From an uncultured Spirochaetales bacterium (GTDB lineage: Bacteria; Spirochaetota; Spirochaetia; Sphaerochaetales; Sphaerochaetaceae), in the NCBI GenBank assembly GCA_949282255.1, contig CASDPA010000003.1:62001-126000 (forward strand): 64,000 nt of DNA. The letters run 5' to 3'. Made by a program: the position numbers and the translations under genes. Below, in pieces: positions 53,958 to 62,349 of this stretch (position 1 is its first letter; every line of letters begins with the position of its first letter). The notes under the pieces were generated by a model that was not told the origin of the DNA, searched no databases, and saw nothing but the letters and a program-made list of their open reading frames with translations.

Positions 53958-54842
53958 ATGGCTTATAAGGGTATCTCTCTTGTTGGCTTTGCAACCGTTG
54001 CGGAAATCGAGTCGTATCTCGAACAATGCCCTGATGCATGTTTCGAACTATCCTACAACATGTCACCGGAATTTTTAAAAGAAGTAAGCCCGCTTCTGCA
54101 GGGCAGGGTGCTTTCTCTTCACGCTTGTGTTCCAGAAGAGTCGTTTTTCCCAAATTTTGGCAGCTACGATCCCGATGTGCTTGCATCAAGCCGGGCCGCA
54201 GTTGAGAGGACGGCCGAGACCGCAGTGCGCTATGGCGCGGATATTATTGTCTTGCATCCAGGATATCTGACAGATTTCATGGTAAGTTCGAGATACGAGG
54301 AGCGTTCCAAACTGATGAACGGACCCGAATTCGAGCCGTTTGTCGGCCGAGAAAAGGGTAGCATCGCAAGAAGCGACCTTATCAGCATGTCTGAATATCA
54401 AAGTCGTTTTACTCATATGGCGGACGAGATTGGCGAGCTGCAACTGGTTCTTCAAAGACGGTATGGCGTTCGTATCGCCGTTGAGAATCTTAATCCGAGG
54501 GCGGGATATCTGAATATGAGTCCTGACGAGCTTAAAATGCTTCCTTCAAATATCTCCCTGTGCCTGGATGTCGGCCATCTCTGGATATCCCATTTTGTTT
54601 TTGGATTTGATTTTCTTACCGCAGTTTCAGCCTATATTGCTGATGCTAGACTCGTGACCATGCATCTTCATTCGAATAAGTCGGATGGCTTCGTTCTTGA
54701 GGATACACATGATGATTTTTTCGCAAACTGCTTTCCTTCGGCAAAAATACTCGATCTTGTCGGCGATGATGTTAATCTTATTCTTGAAACGGTGAAGAAT
54801 CCTGTGGAAAACACAAGGTTTCTATTTGGATTTCGAAGATGA
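53958..54842 (+). CDS. Sugar phosphate isomerase/epimerase-like TIM-barrel protein
   Basis: A 294-aa protein of the AP-endonuclease-2/xylose-isomerase-like TIM-barrel superfamily. Metal-binding residues are seen in LSLHACVPEESF, IIVLHPGY, VRIAVENLNPR (conserved Glu and Asn) and LCLDVGHLWIS (Asp and His), with VTMHLHSN late. Members act on sugars, sugar phosphates, inositols or deoxy-sugars. The gene lies between the phosphohexomutase and the ABC importer; an action on the imported sugar is the natural guess. Gap to the mutase is three bases. Confidence 0.88.
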   Translation: MAYKGISLVGFATVAEIESYLEQCPDACFELSYNMSPEFLKEVSPLLQGRVLSLHACVPEESFFPNFGSYDPDVLASSRAAVERTAETAVRYGADIIVLHPGYLTDFMVSSRYEERSKLMNGPEFEPFVGREKGSIARSDLISMSEYQSRFTHMADEIGELQLVLQRRYGVRIAVENLNPRAGYLNMSPDELKMLPSNISLCLDVGHLWISHFVFGFDFLTAVSAYIADARLVTMHLHSNKSDGFVLEDTHDDFFANCFPSAKILDLVGDDVNLILETVKNPVENTRFLFGFRR

Positions 54843-54968
54843 TTTTTTTTGTTTTGTTTTCGTTTCTTTTTGTATAAGAAAGATAATGGAAAATTTTTCT
54901 TGTGTATTGGAAAATACTGGACTAAACTTAAAACCAATGGTTTATGCGATTTTTTATTAGGAGGTTTT

Positions 54969-55979
54969 ATGAAAAAATCCATATCAGTATTGTTGATCCT
55001 TTTATTGGTCCTTGGCTCGGTATGGGCCCAGGGAAGCAAGGAAGCCGCTGTCGACGCATCGGGAAATCCCGTTCCTACAGGCAAGCTTGTAATATATAGC
55101 GCGGCAAGCGAAGGCGAGGCCGAAAGTCTGGTCGCCAAATTTAACGAACTTTATCCGGATATCAGTGTGACGATCATACGTGCCGGATCCGGCGATCTCG
55201 TGACAAGGGTCAAGACCGAATGGCCGAAGCCGGAAGGCGATGTGATTCTTCTCATGGCTCAGGAGAACCTTGACCAGATTTATGATATGCTCGAGCCATA
55301 CAAGGCAGCGAACCATGATGCGTTTGCTCCAGAAAATAGGGACTCAGCTGACATTCCGAGATATTATGGTACGTCCATGCCTCTGCAGGCGATAATGTAC
55401 AACACTAATATCCTCTCCGAAGAAGATGCACCGAAGTCTTGGAAGGATCTCGCTGATCCGAAATACAAGGGTGAGATCGTCCTCGGAAATCCGGCATCCT
55501 CCGGTTCCTCTTATGCGCAGCTTTTCATGATGAACGAGCTTTACGGTCTTGATTTCATCGAGGATGTTGTTGCCAATTCGACATATGTCGCATCATCTAC
55601 ATCCGGTCCCGACTCGGTAGCCCGCGGCGAATATGCCATAACGGTCACAGGCGAAGCGAACATCGCCAAGAAGATCGACGAGGGTGATCCGGTCGCATAC
55701 GTGCTTCCTGAAGAAGGTACTGGACACAGGATCGAGGGAAGCGCCATTCTTGCCAACTGCGCCAACCTGGATTCGGCCAGAAAGTTCATCGATTTTATGA
55801 CCAGCACTGATGCGATGCTCATAGTCAGAGACGAATGTTTCCGCCGTCCGATCTCCAACGAGATCTCCGGTCCCGAGCATCTGCCTGATCTCAAGGACAT
55901 CAAGTTCTTCGAATACGATGCCGTTAAGGCGGCGGATATGAAGAAGCAGCTGGTCACCGATTTCAATGGGATGCTTTGA
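54969..55979 (+). CDS. ABC transporter substrate-binding protein (FbpA/AfuA type)
   Basis: 336 aa from the ATG at 54969, after an ideal TAGGAGGTTTT. Sec signal peptide MKKSISVLLILLLVLGSVWA then the spirochaete-style mature end QGSKEAA. The body is a FbpA-type (cluster D) two-lobe binding protein: KLVIYSAASEGEAESLVAKF, GDVILLMAQENLDQIYDML, PKSWKDLADPKYKGEIVLGN, and RRPISNEISG. Family members bind ferric iron, phosphonates or, in the AfuA branch, hexose phosphates. The neighbours here favour a sugar phosphate. The long upstream in-frame extension from 54849 has no support. Confidence 0.9.
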   Translation: MKKSISVLLILLLVLGSVWAQGSKEAAVDASGNPVPTGKLVIYSAASEGEAESLVAKFNELYPDISVTIIRAGSGDLVTRVKTEWPKPEGDVILLMAQENLDQIYDMLEPYKAANHDAFAPENRDSADIPRYYGTSMPLQAIMYNTNILSEEDAPKSWKDLADPKYKGEIVLGNPASSGSSYAQLFMMNELYGLDFIEDVVANSTYVASSTSGPDSVARGEYAITVTGEANIAKKIDEGDPVAYVLPEEGTGHRIEGSAILANCANLDSARKFIDFMTSTDAMLIVRDECFRRPISNEISGPEHLPDLKDIKFFEYDAVKAADMKKQLVTDFNGML

Positions 55980-56000
55980 TTCCCGTACTGCTGCAACTGA

Positions 56001-56031
56001 CCTGCCTTCTTCAGGCAGGCCATTTATTTTT
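56001..56031 (+). terminator. Hairpin between binding-protein and ATPase genes
   Basis: Seven-pair stem CCTGCCT/AGGCAGG with a TCTTC loop, followed by a T-rich tail (CCATTTATTTTTC). Its place, 22 bases after the binding-protein stop and 19 bases before the ATPase start, is typical of partial terminators or RNA-stability hairpins that make the binding protein more abundant than its importer. Confidence 0.6.
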
Positions 56032-56049
56032 CAAATAGGAAGGAAGATT

Positions 56050-57180
56050 ATGAGCCACGATTTGACATATGAATCAGTAAATAAGATATACGATGAGAAG
56101 GGGAAGAATCCCGTGCATGCTCTGAAGGACGTATCCTTCACGATCAAGGAAGGGGAATTGTTCTGCCTCCTCGGGCCTTCGGGATGTGGTAAAACTACCC
56201 TCCTTAGGAGCACAGCTGGTCTTGAGAGCATCTCCTCTGGTAAAATGCTTTACGGGGATGTCGATATATCCACAATTCCTCCGTACAAGCGCAATATCGG
56301 CATGGTCTTCCAGAGTTTCGCGCTCTATCCGCATATGTCCATCTTCGAGAATGTTGCGTACGGTCTTAGAGTCAGGAAGGTGCCGGAGGACGAAATCAAG
56401 AGAAAAGTCACCGAGGTCATGGAACTCGTGGGGCTTCAGGAAGAGCTCAAACGCAATCCGAGTCCGACGGGGCTTTCCGGTGGACAGCAGCAGAGGGTGG
56501 CGATAGCCCGTGCACTCGTCTATGATCCGGACATCCTTCTTCTCGACGAACCCCTTGCAAACCTCGATGCGAAGCTTAGAAGGTACATGAGGGCCGAGAT
56601 CCGCAGGATACAGAAGGCGACAAACATCACCACGATATTCGTGACCCACGACCAGGAGGAGGCGATGGCCGTAGGCGACAGGCTCGCCGTTTTGAGAAAA
56701 GGTGTAGTCGAACAGATCGGAACATCCGACGAACTCTACACCAAACCGAGGAATGCATTCGTATCGAACTTCATCGGCAAGATGAACTTCTTCCATGCTT
56801 CTGTGATTTCTGGAGATGCATCTTCCGTAGCATGTAAAATCGCCGGTACCGGCATGGTGATCGAGGTAGATAGGTCCAGATGCCACATTCCGGAAGGTTT
56901 CGTTGAAAAGGATGTGCTGATTGGGGCACGTCCTGAAATGCTCGAGATATCGAAGAACGCATCAGAAAATGCGGTGAAGGGTAAGGTAAGGATCATCCAG
57001 CATCTTGGACAGTTTGTACGCTACGAGGTTGAGCTTCCGTCTTCGATTTCGGAGACCATCTTTGAAGTTGATATGCCGTTCTATCTTTCCGAAATTCATG
57101 AACATGACGATGTTTACGTGACAGTTAAGAAGGGATTGGCCCATCTATTCCTAGCGGAGGCGGAACATGAAAAAGAGTGA
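56050..57180 (+). CDS. ABC transporter ATPase (FbpC/PotA/AfuC type)
   Basis: 376 aa from the ATG at 56050 (MSHDLTYESVNKIYDEKGKN), after AGGAAGG. Walker A GPSGCGKTT, Q-loop VFQSFALYPHMS, signature SGGQQQRVAIARAL, Walker B ILLLDEPLANLD, H-loop VTHDQEE. A C-terminal TOBE-like regulatory part follows (IGARPEMLEI, GKVRIIQHLGQFVRYEVEL). It powers the importer with the binding protein upstream and the permease downstream, whose start overlaps it by 14 bases. Confidence 0.94.
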   Translation: MSHDLTYESVNKIYDEKGKNPVHALKDVSFTIKEGELFCLLGPSGCGKTTLLRSTAGLESISSGKMLYGDVDISTIPPYKRNIGMVFQSFALYPHMSIFENVAYGLRVRKVPEDEIKRKVTEVMELVGLQEELKRNPSPTGLSGGQQQRVAIARALVYDPDILLLDEPLANLDAKLRRYMRAEIRRIQKATNITTIFVTHDQEEAMAVGDRLAVLRKGVVEQIGTSDELYTKPRNAFVSNFIGKMNFFHASVISGDASSVACKIAGTGMVIEVDRSRCHIPEGFVEKDVLIGARPEMLEISKNASENAVKGKVRIIQHLGQFVRYEVELPSSISETIFEVDMPFYLSEIHEHDDVYVTVKKGLAHLFLAEAEHEKE

Positions 57181-58906
57181 AGAAAAGGCTATGGACGTAC
57201 TGGCCGGAGAAGGAAGGGTCAGACGTTTTTTCCAAAAAGATTTCAGCCAGTACATAATCTTTGCTGTACCGATGGTGTTTCTTGCGATTTTCCTTCTTTA
57301 TCCGATGCTGACAACGTTGGTTAGGGCATTCATGGCCCCTGCCGACGATTTGGCTTTCCATGGCTTCAGCCTTGAAGGTTTCAGACAGTTTGCCACATCC
57401 AGACTTTACAGGAAGAGCCTTGTCAATTCGTTTGTGGTCTCGATCAGCGTGACGTTTTTCACCATGTTGATTGGAATACCGATGGGATATTTTGTAGCCA
57501 GGGTCAAGATGCCCTGTAAAAACCTTATTCTGTCGCTCGGGATTCTGCCCGTGATCATGCCGTCGTTCGTCGGTGCGTTCACATGGGTCATACTTCTTGG
57601 ACGCAATGGTATAGTCAGGGTGTTCCTCAATTGGCTTCTATCTCCGTTCCACATCGAAGTGCCTAGCATATACGGCATGTTCGGCATGATACTATGTATG
57701 ACACTCACTTATTATCCGTTTGTATTCCAGTTGGCATACGGAGCATTTGCATCATCCAATCCTCTTCTTGAAGAGGCCGCGATGCTGATGGGCGCAAAGA
57801 AGGGACACATACTCCGTACTGTGACATTCCCTCTGGTTCTGCCAAGTATCGGTGCCGCCGCGCTCCTCGTTTTTGTCCGTGCGATCGGTAACTTCGGTAT
57901 ACCAGCGATGATAGGAGGGGATAGCTACGTCCTTCCGACGCTCATCTACTTCGAGGTCAATGGATTCTGGAACATAAACGGAGCCTCTTCCATAGCTGTG
58001 GTGAACGTGCTTATAACCGCTTTCATTCTTTGGCTTCAGAAATACGTCGTGAGCAAGCATGAATACGAGACCATCTCCGCATCGCGTTCGGCGATGAAAC
58101 TGAACGAGGGACGCGGTATAAGGGTTTTCGCAATCATTTACTGTCTTGTGATCCTGGTATTCTCTCTACTGCCACAGGTGACCATCATTGTGATGAGCTT
58201 TTTCAAGAAATGGGTCGGACTGTTCCCTGAGGGGTTCACTCTTTCTAACTATACGAGGATTCCGAGCTATTCACACAGGGAACTTTTCAACAGTTTCTAT
58301 CTTTCCATTCTCGCAACTGTGCTCTGCGCCGTTCTCGGAAGTCTCGTGGCCTACATCACGGAAAGGAAAAAGCCAAAGGGAGCCGCACTGCTCGACCTTT
58401 CTGTCATGGCTCCGTTCATACTTCCCGGTACCGTCGTATCCATTGCACTGCTCTCCGCATTCAGCGGTAACAGCGCGATCAGACTCACAGGAACATACAC
58501 GATAATAGTCATTTCCTACATGATCAGGAGAACGCCGTATGTATACAGGTCTGTAGCGGCCAGTCTGACACAGCTCAACCCGTCGCTTGAGGAGGCCAGT
58601 ACGATAATGGGTGCCTCATGGTTCCATACTTTCCGCAAAGTCAGTGTACCCCTCATCCTACCTGCGATCATCTCAGGGTCGATCCTGACTCTCACGACGC
58701 TTCTTCAGGAACTGAGCACGACGATACTTCTGTACAGTGGAAAAACCCGCACTGTCCCGATTCAGATATATGGAGCGGTTTCAGACGGCAAGCTGGGCGA
58801 GGCCAGTGCGCTTTCCGTGGTGTTGCTGGTGGTTGTGTTCATCATAGTCTTCTCCATGAACAAGCTGCAAGGAAATAAGTTCGCATCCGCATTCAAGATG
58901 GGATGA
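57167..58906 (+). CDS. ABC transporter permease, fused two-domain (FbpB/AfuB type)
   Basis: A 579-aa inner-membrane permease with about 12 hydrophobic helices in two halves, each ending in an EAA-type ATPase-contact loop: LLEEAAMLMGAKKGHILRTV in the first and SLEEASTIMGASWFHTFRKV in the second. One chain thus replaces the usual pair of permease subunits, as in FbpB and AfuB. The charged N-terminus (KKSEEKAMD) is cytosolic. It overlaps the ATPase gene by 14 bases. The IS3 element begins 76 bases after its stop, so any further cluster genes would have been cut off there. Confidence 0.94.
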   Translation: MKKSEEKAMDVLAGEGRVRRFFQKDFSQYIIFAVPMVFLAIFLLYPMLTTLVRAFMAPADDLAFHGFSLEGFRQFATSRLYRKSLVNSFVVSISVTFFTMLIGIPMGYFVARVKMPCKNLILSLGILPVIMPSFVGAFTWVILLGRNGIVRVFLNWLLSPFHIEVPSIYGMFGMILCMTLTYYPFVFQLAYGAFASSNPLLEEAAMLMGAKKGHILRTVTFPLVLPSIGAAALLVFVRAIGNFGIPAMIGGDSYVLPTLIYFEVNGFWNINGASSIAVVNVLITAFILWLQKYVVSKHEYETISASRSAMKLNEGRGIRVFAIIYCLVILVFSLLPQVTIIVMSFFKKWVGLFPEGFTLSNYTRIPSYSHRELFNSFYLSILATVLCAVLGSLVAYITERKKPKGAALLDLSVMAPFILPGTVVSIALLSAFSGNSAIRLTGTYTIIVISYMIRRTPYVYRSVAASLTQLNPSLEEASTIMGASWFHTFRKVSVPLILPAIISGSILTLTTLLQELSTTILLYSGKTRTVPIQIYGAVSDGKLGEASALSVVLLVVVFIIVFSMNKLQGNKFASAFKMG

Positions 58907-58981
58907 TTGATTGGGCGGTCCTCTGACCCCACAAAGTTGGATGAAGTAAGATCTGGACTAATTGGACTAGTCAAGGAAAAT
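58907..58981. other. Junk between permease and IS3, with a second IS-end-like remnant
   Basis: Between the permease stop and the IS3 left end lies GACCCCACAAAGTTGGA (about 58926-58942) and nearby TTGGACTAG at 58962. These look like worn terminal repeats of another IS3-type element. This is suggestive only; no matching second end was found. Confidence 0.3.
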
Positions 58982-58997
58982 TGGACACTAAGTTAAG
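58982..58997 (+). repeat. IS3 left terminal inverted repeat
   Basis: TGGACACTAAGTTAAG, inverted copy of the right end with one mismatch at position 8. Confidence 0.85.
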
Positions 58998-59725
58998 TTG
59001 ATTTGCGAATGCCTCTCTTCAAATTCCCGTGGAGAGGCATATCCTAGAGCCGAATGCATCCTGACACTGTTGTAATACAGTTCTATGAACTTGAACACTT
59101 CCTTTTTCGCTTCCTCCCTCGATTCGAACTTTCTTCCTGACACAAGCTCCCTTTTCAGCGTCCTGTAGAACGATTCCATCATTGCATTGTCATAGGGGTT
59201 GCCCTTCCTGCTGTTGGAACATATGGCATCATTTCCCTTCAGAAGGCTGCGGAATCTCCTGCCTGTGAACTGCGAGCCCTGGTCCGTATGTACGATCAAC
59301 CCCTTACCAGGATGCGTCATCCCCCATGCCTTCTGGAAGGCATCCATTGCAAGCTCCTCGGTCATCCTCGGCGAAGTCGAGAATCCTACGACCCTTCTTG
59401 TAAACACGTCCAGGAATACTGCGGGATAGAGGAAGCCCTCATTTGTACCTATGTAGGTGATGTCCCCGAGCCACACCTTGTTGGGAGCGGGAGACGTGAA
59501 GCACTGGTTGACCAGGTTCGGCCTTTCCTCGTTGCCTGCATGCCTATGGTACTGACGGTATCTGATCCTTGTACCTTTTGCATAGAGCCCCATGCCCCTC
59601 ATGAGCCTCGCCACCCTCTTGTGGTTGACGTGCAGCCCCTCCATTTCCAAGCTTTTCGAGATCCTGATGCTGCCATAGTGTCCATCGTTCTTCTCGAATA
59701 TGCTGCGTATCCTTTCGGATAGCAC
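58988..59725 (-). CDS. IS3-family transposase OrfB
   Basis: The intact part is 245 aa from a GTG at 59725 and holds the DDE catalytic core: first Asp in VWLGDITYIGT, second in VHTDQGSQFTG, Glu in NAMMESFYRTLKRE, with the IS3 spacing; the preceding HTH_21-like segment is RIRSIFEKNDGHYGSIRI. The coding does continue upstream (KACRTLGISQSGFYEYLG, EKYNIKK) to about 59850. There, one extra A after GACAAC (about 59844) separates it from the frame that a -1 slip from OrfA would enter (KSVRYQYLKDN). So a full OrfAB transposase cannot be made without a second shift. Confidence 0.9.
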   Translation of the reverse strand: MLSERIRSIFEKNDGHYGSIRISKSLEMEGLHVNHKRVARLMRGMGLYAKGTRIRYRQYHRHAGNEERPNLVNQCFTSPAPNKVWLGDITYIGTNEGFLYPAVFLDVFTRRVVGFSTSPRMTEELAMDAFQKAWGMTHPGKGLIVHTDQGSQFTGRRFRSLLKGNDAICSNSRKGNPYDNAMMESFYRTLKRELVSGRKFESREEAKKEVFKFIELYYNSVRMHSALGYASPREFEERHSQINLT

Positions 59726-59854
59726 CTCATTCTCATTGTCCCTCTTCGAGGGCTTTCTCCCGAGATATTCGTAGAACCCGCTCTGCGATATCCCTAGCGT
59801 TCTGCAGGCCTTCTTGATGTTGTACTTTTCTGTTGTCCTTAAGGTACTGGTATC

Positions 59855-60148
59855 TTACCGATTTTTTCGCTTCAAGAAGGCCCGGAATTGTTTTAAAAGT
59901 TCCAGCTCCTCCTCAAGTCCCCTGTTCTTTTTCTCCAGCCGTCTGATTTCCGCCTGATGGTCGTATATCTTGACCCCGTTCCAGGGAAAGGCCGACTGGC
60001 CATGCTTCTCGTACTCGGACACCCATCGGTAAAGGGTGTTGTAGTGGATGTCGAGAAGTCCCGACACTTCCTTGACATCCATCTCATCCTCGACTATCAG
60101 CCTTACTGCTGCAAGCTTGCAATCCCTGTCGAATACTCTTCTGGACAC
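59855..60148 (-). CDS. IS3-family OrfA (DNA-binding)
   Basis: A 97-aa basic helix-turn-helix protein, read from a GTG at 60148 with a GGAAGGGG site upstream. Seen: RVFDRDCKLAAVRLIVEDE, the HTH VKEVSGLLDIHYNTLYRWV, then a leucine-rich coiled coil IRRLEKKNRGLEEELELLK. It binds the element ends. The stop is just after AAAAAAT, a normal place for a programmed -1 shift into OrfB. Confidence 0.92.
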   Translation of the reverse strand: MSRRVFDRDCKLAAVRLIVEDEMDVKEVSGLLDIHYNTLYRWVSEYEKHGQSAFPWNGVKIYDHQAEIRRLEKKNRGLEEELELLKQFRAFLKRKNR

Positions 60149-60168
60149 TGTCCCCTTCCTTTTATTCT

Positions 60169-60184
60169 CTTAACTTTGTGTCCA
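60169..60184 (+). repeat. IS3 right terminal inverted repeat
   Basis: Inverted copy of the left end, 15 of 16 identical. It lies 20 bases outside the OrfA start. Confidence 0.85.
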
Positions 60185-60880
60185 GTAAATTATACCATGA
60201 CCAAAAAAACTCCCAGATGTCGTCTCCTACATTTGGGGATTGATTCACTCATGGGCCGCTATTTTAAACTGTTAAATATATTGCAGAGAGCTTCACTTTT
60301 TGTTTTTGTTGCTTATTTCAATGTATTCAATTTTATTTTTGGGTGTTTGATATAAATCCAGGATAAGATGTTTTAAGTCTTTCACCTTGGAAAACATGGG
60401 GAAAGATACGATAAATACTGATTTCATATGGAAAAGCTTCATATTGTCATGAACTCTTGTCAAAGAGGGAAGTGTAATTCGGTTTGTGGACATTTCATCT
60501 TAGCTGGTCGGAAGAAGGGAAATGATCTGTAGCTGAGGCAGCAGGCTGCAACCTTTTACCATCCATCAGAAGTATAGATGCATACAGAGGCGTTGTCAGC
60601 GAATATCGATGGCAGTGCCTTTCCCATCAGTCGATCAGTTGATCCGGATCAGGAGAAATTCTTATCGCATATCCTGCCGGGGAACGAGATCATCAGCTGG
60701 ATATGATCCGGGCCAAGTTGCGAGGTTTGCCGTACCGCTTGGCCGTTATGTTACTAATTGAGAGGAAAAGAAACTTGAAGAGCGAATCATCGGTGGAAAA
60801 CATAGTCCTTGTTTTCGTGACCTTCCTCAGTTGTTTGTTGAATAGAGACATGAAGTATCATACGTGATATGAGCATATAG
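60185..60880. other. Degenerate DNA right of the IS3 element
   Basis: No gene with both a start and a sensible length. Short blocks read like coding in changing frames (for example LSANIDGSAF and RAKLRGLPYRLAVMLL around 60590-60770), as expected of an old, decayed gene. Family not recognised. The next block (60890-61215) is identifiable. Confidence 0.45.
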
Positions 60881-60889
60881 TTTCTGACA

Positions 60890-61215
60890 ATCTTCTTGGA
60901 AATCTTGAAGACTTCGTTTCAGAAGACTGTAGGATATTGGCAGATGGTCAATCTGAGAAGGTCTGTTAAGGCATGAAGTAACATCTTGGAGCCATAAGGC
61001 ATACCTATCCTGATTACAGAATGGAGATATTGAGACAGTTTGTTTCCGGTGATTATGTGATATCGGAATTCCGGATGGAAGGCACCTTCCAGAATAAGTG
61101 GTTTGGAATAAACTGACAGGTGAAAGAATCGCAATCACAGTTATCGATATTGATAAAATGACAGGGAAAAATCCTGAAGCAGTGGAGGCGAGAACCATAA
61201 ATACCGTCAGCAGAA
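60890..61215 (+). pseudogene. SnoaL-like / ester-cyclase (NTF2-fold) pseudogene
   Basis: The + strand from 60901 reads a broken NTF2-like protein: DFVSEDCRILADGQSEKV, stop, HLGAIRHTYPDYRMEILRQF, VSGDYVISEFRMEGTFQNKW, FGI, stop, then in the next frame TGERIAITVIDIDKMTGK. This follows the SnoaL/ester-cyclase order: a DF.a.D start, a G...F....R..FPD middle, GD.V..r....G, then the TGk.v...gidi signature. Two in-frame stops (about 60967 and 60979) and a frameshift near 61096 kill it. These small proteins are often polyketide cyclases or orphan enzymes. No intact copy is in the window. Confidence 0.65.
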
Positions 61216-61464
61216 CGCTCTCGTTCGTTTTTTCTTACGACATCCATTACGATGTATTTTTTAAGATGCGTTTTCATAGAACCCTTTTAATATGAAATTG
61301 GAATCTGATGATGGATTAAAAAACTGCGCCTTATTCTTTTTTGATGGCGACACTTTAATCATATCAAGTGTATATATGCTTGTATTATATGGATATATAT
61401 AAATTATTCCTTGATTTTTCAAAAGAAAATTGGTATCATTCTCTAAAACAATCGAGGTGATAAT

Positions 61465-61983
61465 ATGTATAATTCTGGAGACTATGCTGTAGTATCCGGA
61501 AGCGGTGTATGCAGGGTTGATTTTGTAGGGCGCCTTTCAATTTCAGGCGCCGATCCCGATAAGGAATATTATACGCTGAGACCTGTCGATGATAATTGCG
61601 TTATCCATATCCCATCCGAAATATCCGATGAACGCATGAGGCCCATCATCACAAAGGAACAGGCCATAGCCCTGATAAAAAGCATACCAAACGTGACAAT
61701 CGGCAGGAAAAAGGACAATCGGAGATTGGCAAGGTATAAAGAGATTCTTGCCGATGGCAATCCGGATGCGTTGCTTAACGTGGTGATTGAAATCTACCAG
61801 CTCAATGCAGATTCGCTTGCAAAGGGCAAGCCGATAGGGAAGATGATAGAAGCCTCCATTTTCAGGGATGCGGAATTCCTGTTCAATTCAGAAATCTCTA
61901 AGGCCATCGGGTGTGAACAATCCGAGATCCCTAAAGTGATACAACACATCCTGTCAACTGCAGCTCTGGAAGGAAATGGGTAA
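61465..61983 (+). CDS. CarD/CdnL-type transcription regulator
   Basis: A 172-aa protein. The N-terminal RNAP-interaction module resembles the CarD/TRCF-RID Tudor fold: SGDYAVVSGSGVCRVDFVGR, EYYTLRP (from KEYYTL), and VIHIPSE. The C-terminal half is helical (RRLARYKEILADGNPDALLN, then FNSEISKAIGCEQSEI), as in CdnL proteins, which bind the RNA polymerase beta subunit and stabilise open promoters. The ATG follows GAGGTG. It stands alone after the decayed region; a hairpin at 62004-62028 follows. Confidence 0.85.
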   Translation: MYNSGDYAVVSGSGVCRVDFVGRLSISGADPDKEYYTLRPVDDNCVIHIPSEISDERMRPIITKEQAIALIKSIPNVTIGRKKDNRRLARYKEILADGNPDALLNVVIEIYQLNADSLAKGKPIGKMIEASIFRDAEFLFNSEISKAIGCEQSEIPKVIQHILSTAALEGNG

Positions 61984-62003
61984 GATGGGGCTGCTGTCTC
62001 TTT

Positions 62004-62028
62004 AGGCCGGAGGAATGAATGCCGGCCT
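62004..62028 (+). terminator. Hairpin after the CarD-like gene
   Basis: Stem AGGCCGG/CCGGCCT with an 11-base loop, 21 bases after the stop. There is no long T run, so termination may be weak. Confidence 0.55.
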
Positions 62029-62069
62029 TATAGGAGAGCAGGTCTTATTACGTTCAGCCGCATTCAGTA

Positions 62070-62349
62070 TCAGAAGGAAATGTCTATTTGTTTTATGGCT
62101 TTTTTTACAAGCCATGAGGTTTCTATGTAGTTTTTCTTATTTTTTTTCTCTTTGAGTCCTAGCTTGTCTGATGCTTTCAAAAAAGATGCTCTGAGCCTAT
62201 CCTCATCTATCAAGTCATCGTGTTGCCTGAAGACGAGGTATTCATAATGCTTTAATTCTTTTCTTGTAAAAATCTCAGACAAAACTATTTTGGTCCCTGC
62301 ATGCAGATCCGTAAAATAATTGTTGCAGATGAAACATAAATTCTAAGAA
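62070..62349 (-). pseudogene. Possible gene remnant, unknown
   Basis: The reverse strand has an open frame from about 62349 to the stop at 62070. It reads FTDLHAGTKIV, then LSEIFTRKELKHYEYLVFRQ, then SDKLGLKEKKNKKNYIETSW. The sequence looks coding, but the only start is a TTG at 62282 without a ribosome site, and the frame meets a stop at about 62350. It may be the tail of a lost gene. No family recognised. An alternative is chance. Confidence 0.35.

Larger units (their letters stand above)
58982..60184 (-). mobile_element. IS3-family insertion sequence, frameshifted
   Basis: A 1,203-base element with 16-base terminal repeats that match at 15 of 16 positions (58982-58997 and 60169-60184), both starting TGGACAC. 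It holds OrfA and OrfB of an IS3/IS150-like transposase on the reverse strand. An A-rich slip site near the end of OrfA fits the usual -1 frameshift, but the frame then breaks again before OrfB (see the OrfB entry), so the copy is probably dead. No matching direct target repeat of 3-5 bases flanks it (AAAAT on the left, GTAAA on the right). Confidence 0.88.

Noticed and set aside
58978-60189. Target-site duplication flanking the IS3 element
   Set aside because: Left AAAAT and right GTAAA do not match at 3, 4 or 5 bases.
60293-60493. 66-codon reverse frame right of the IS element
   Set aside because: AT-rich, no ribosome site, no family; likely chance.
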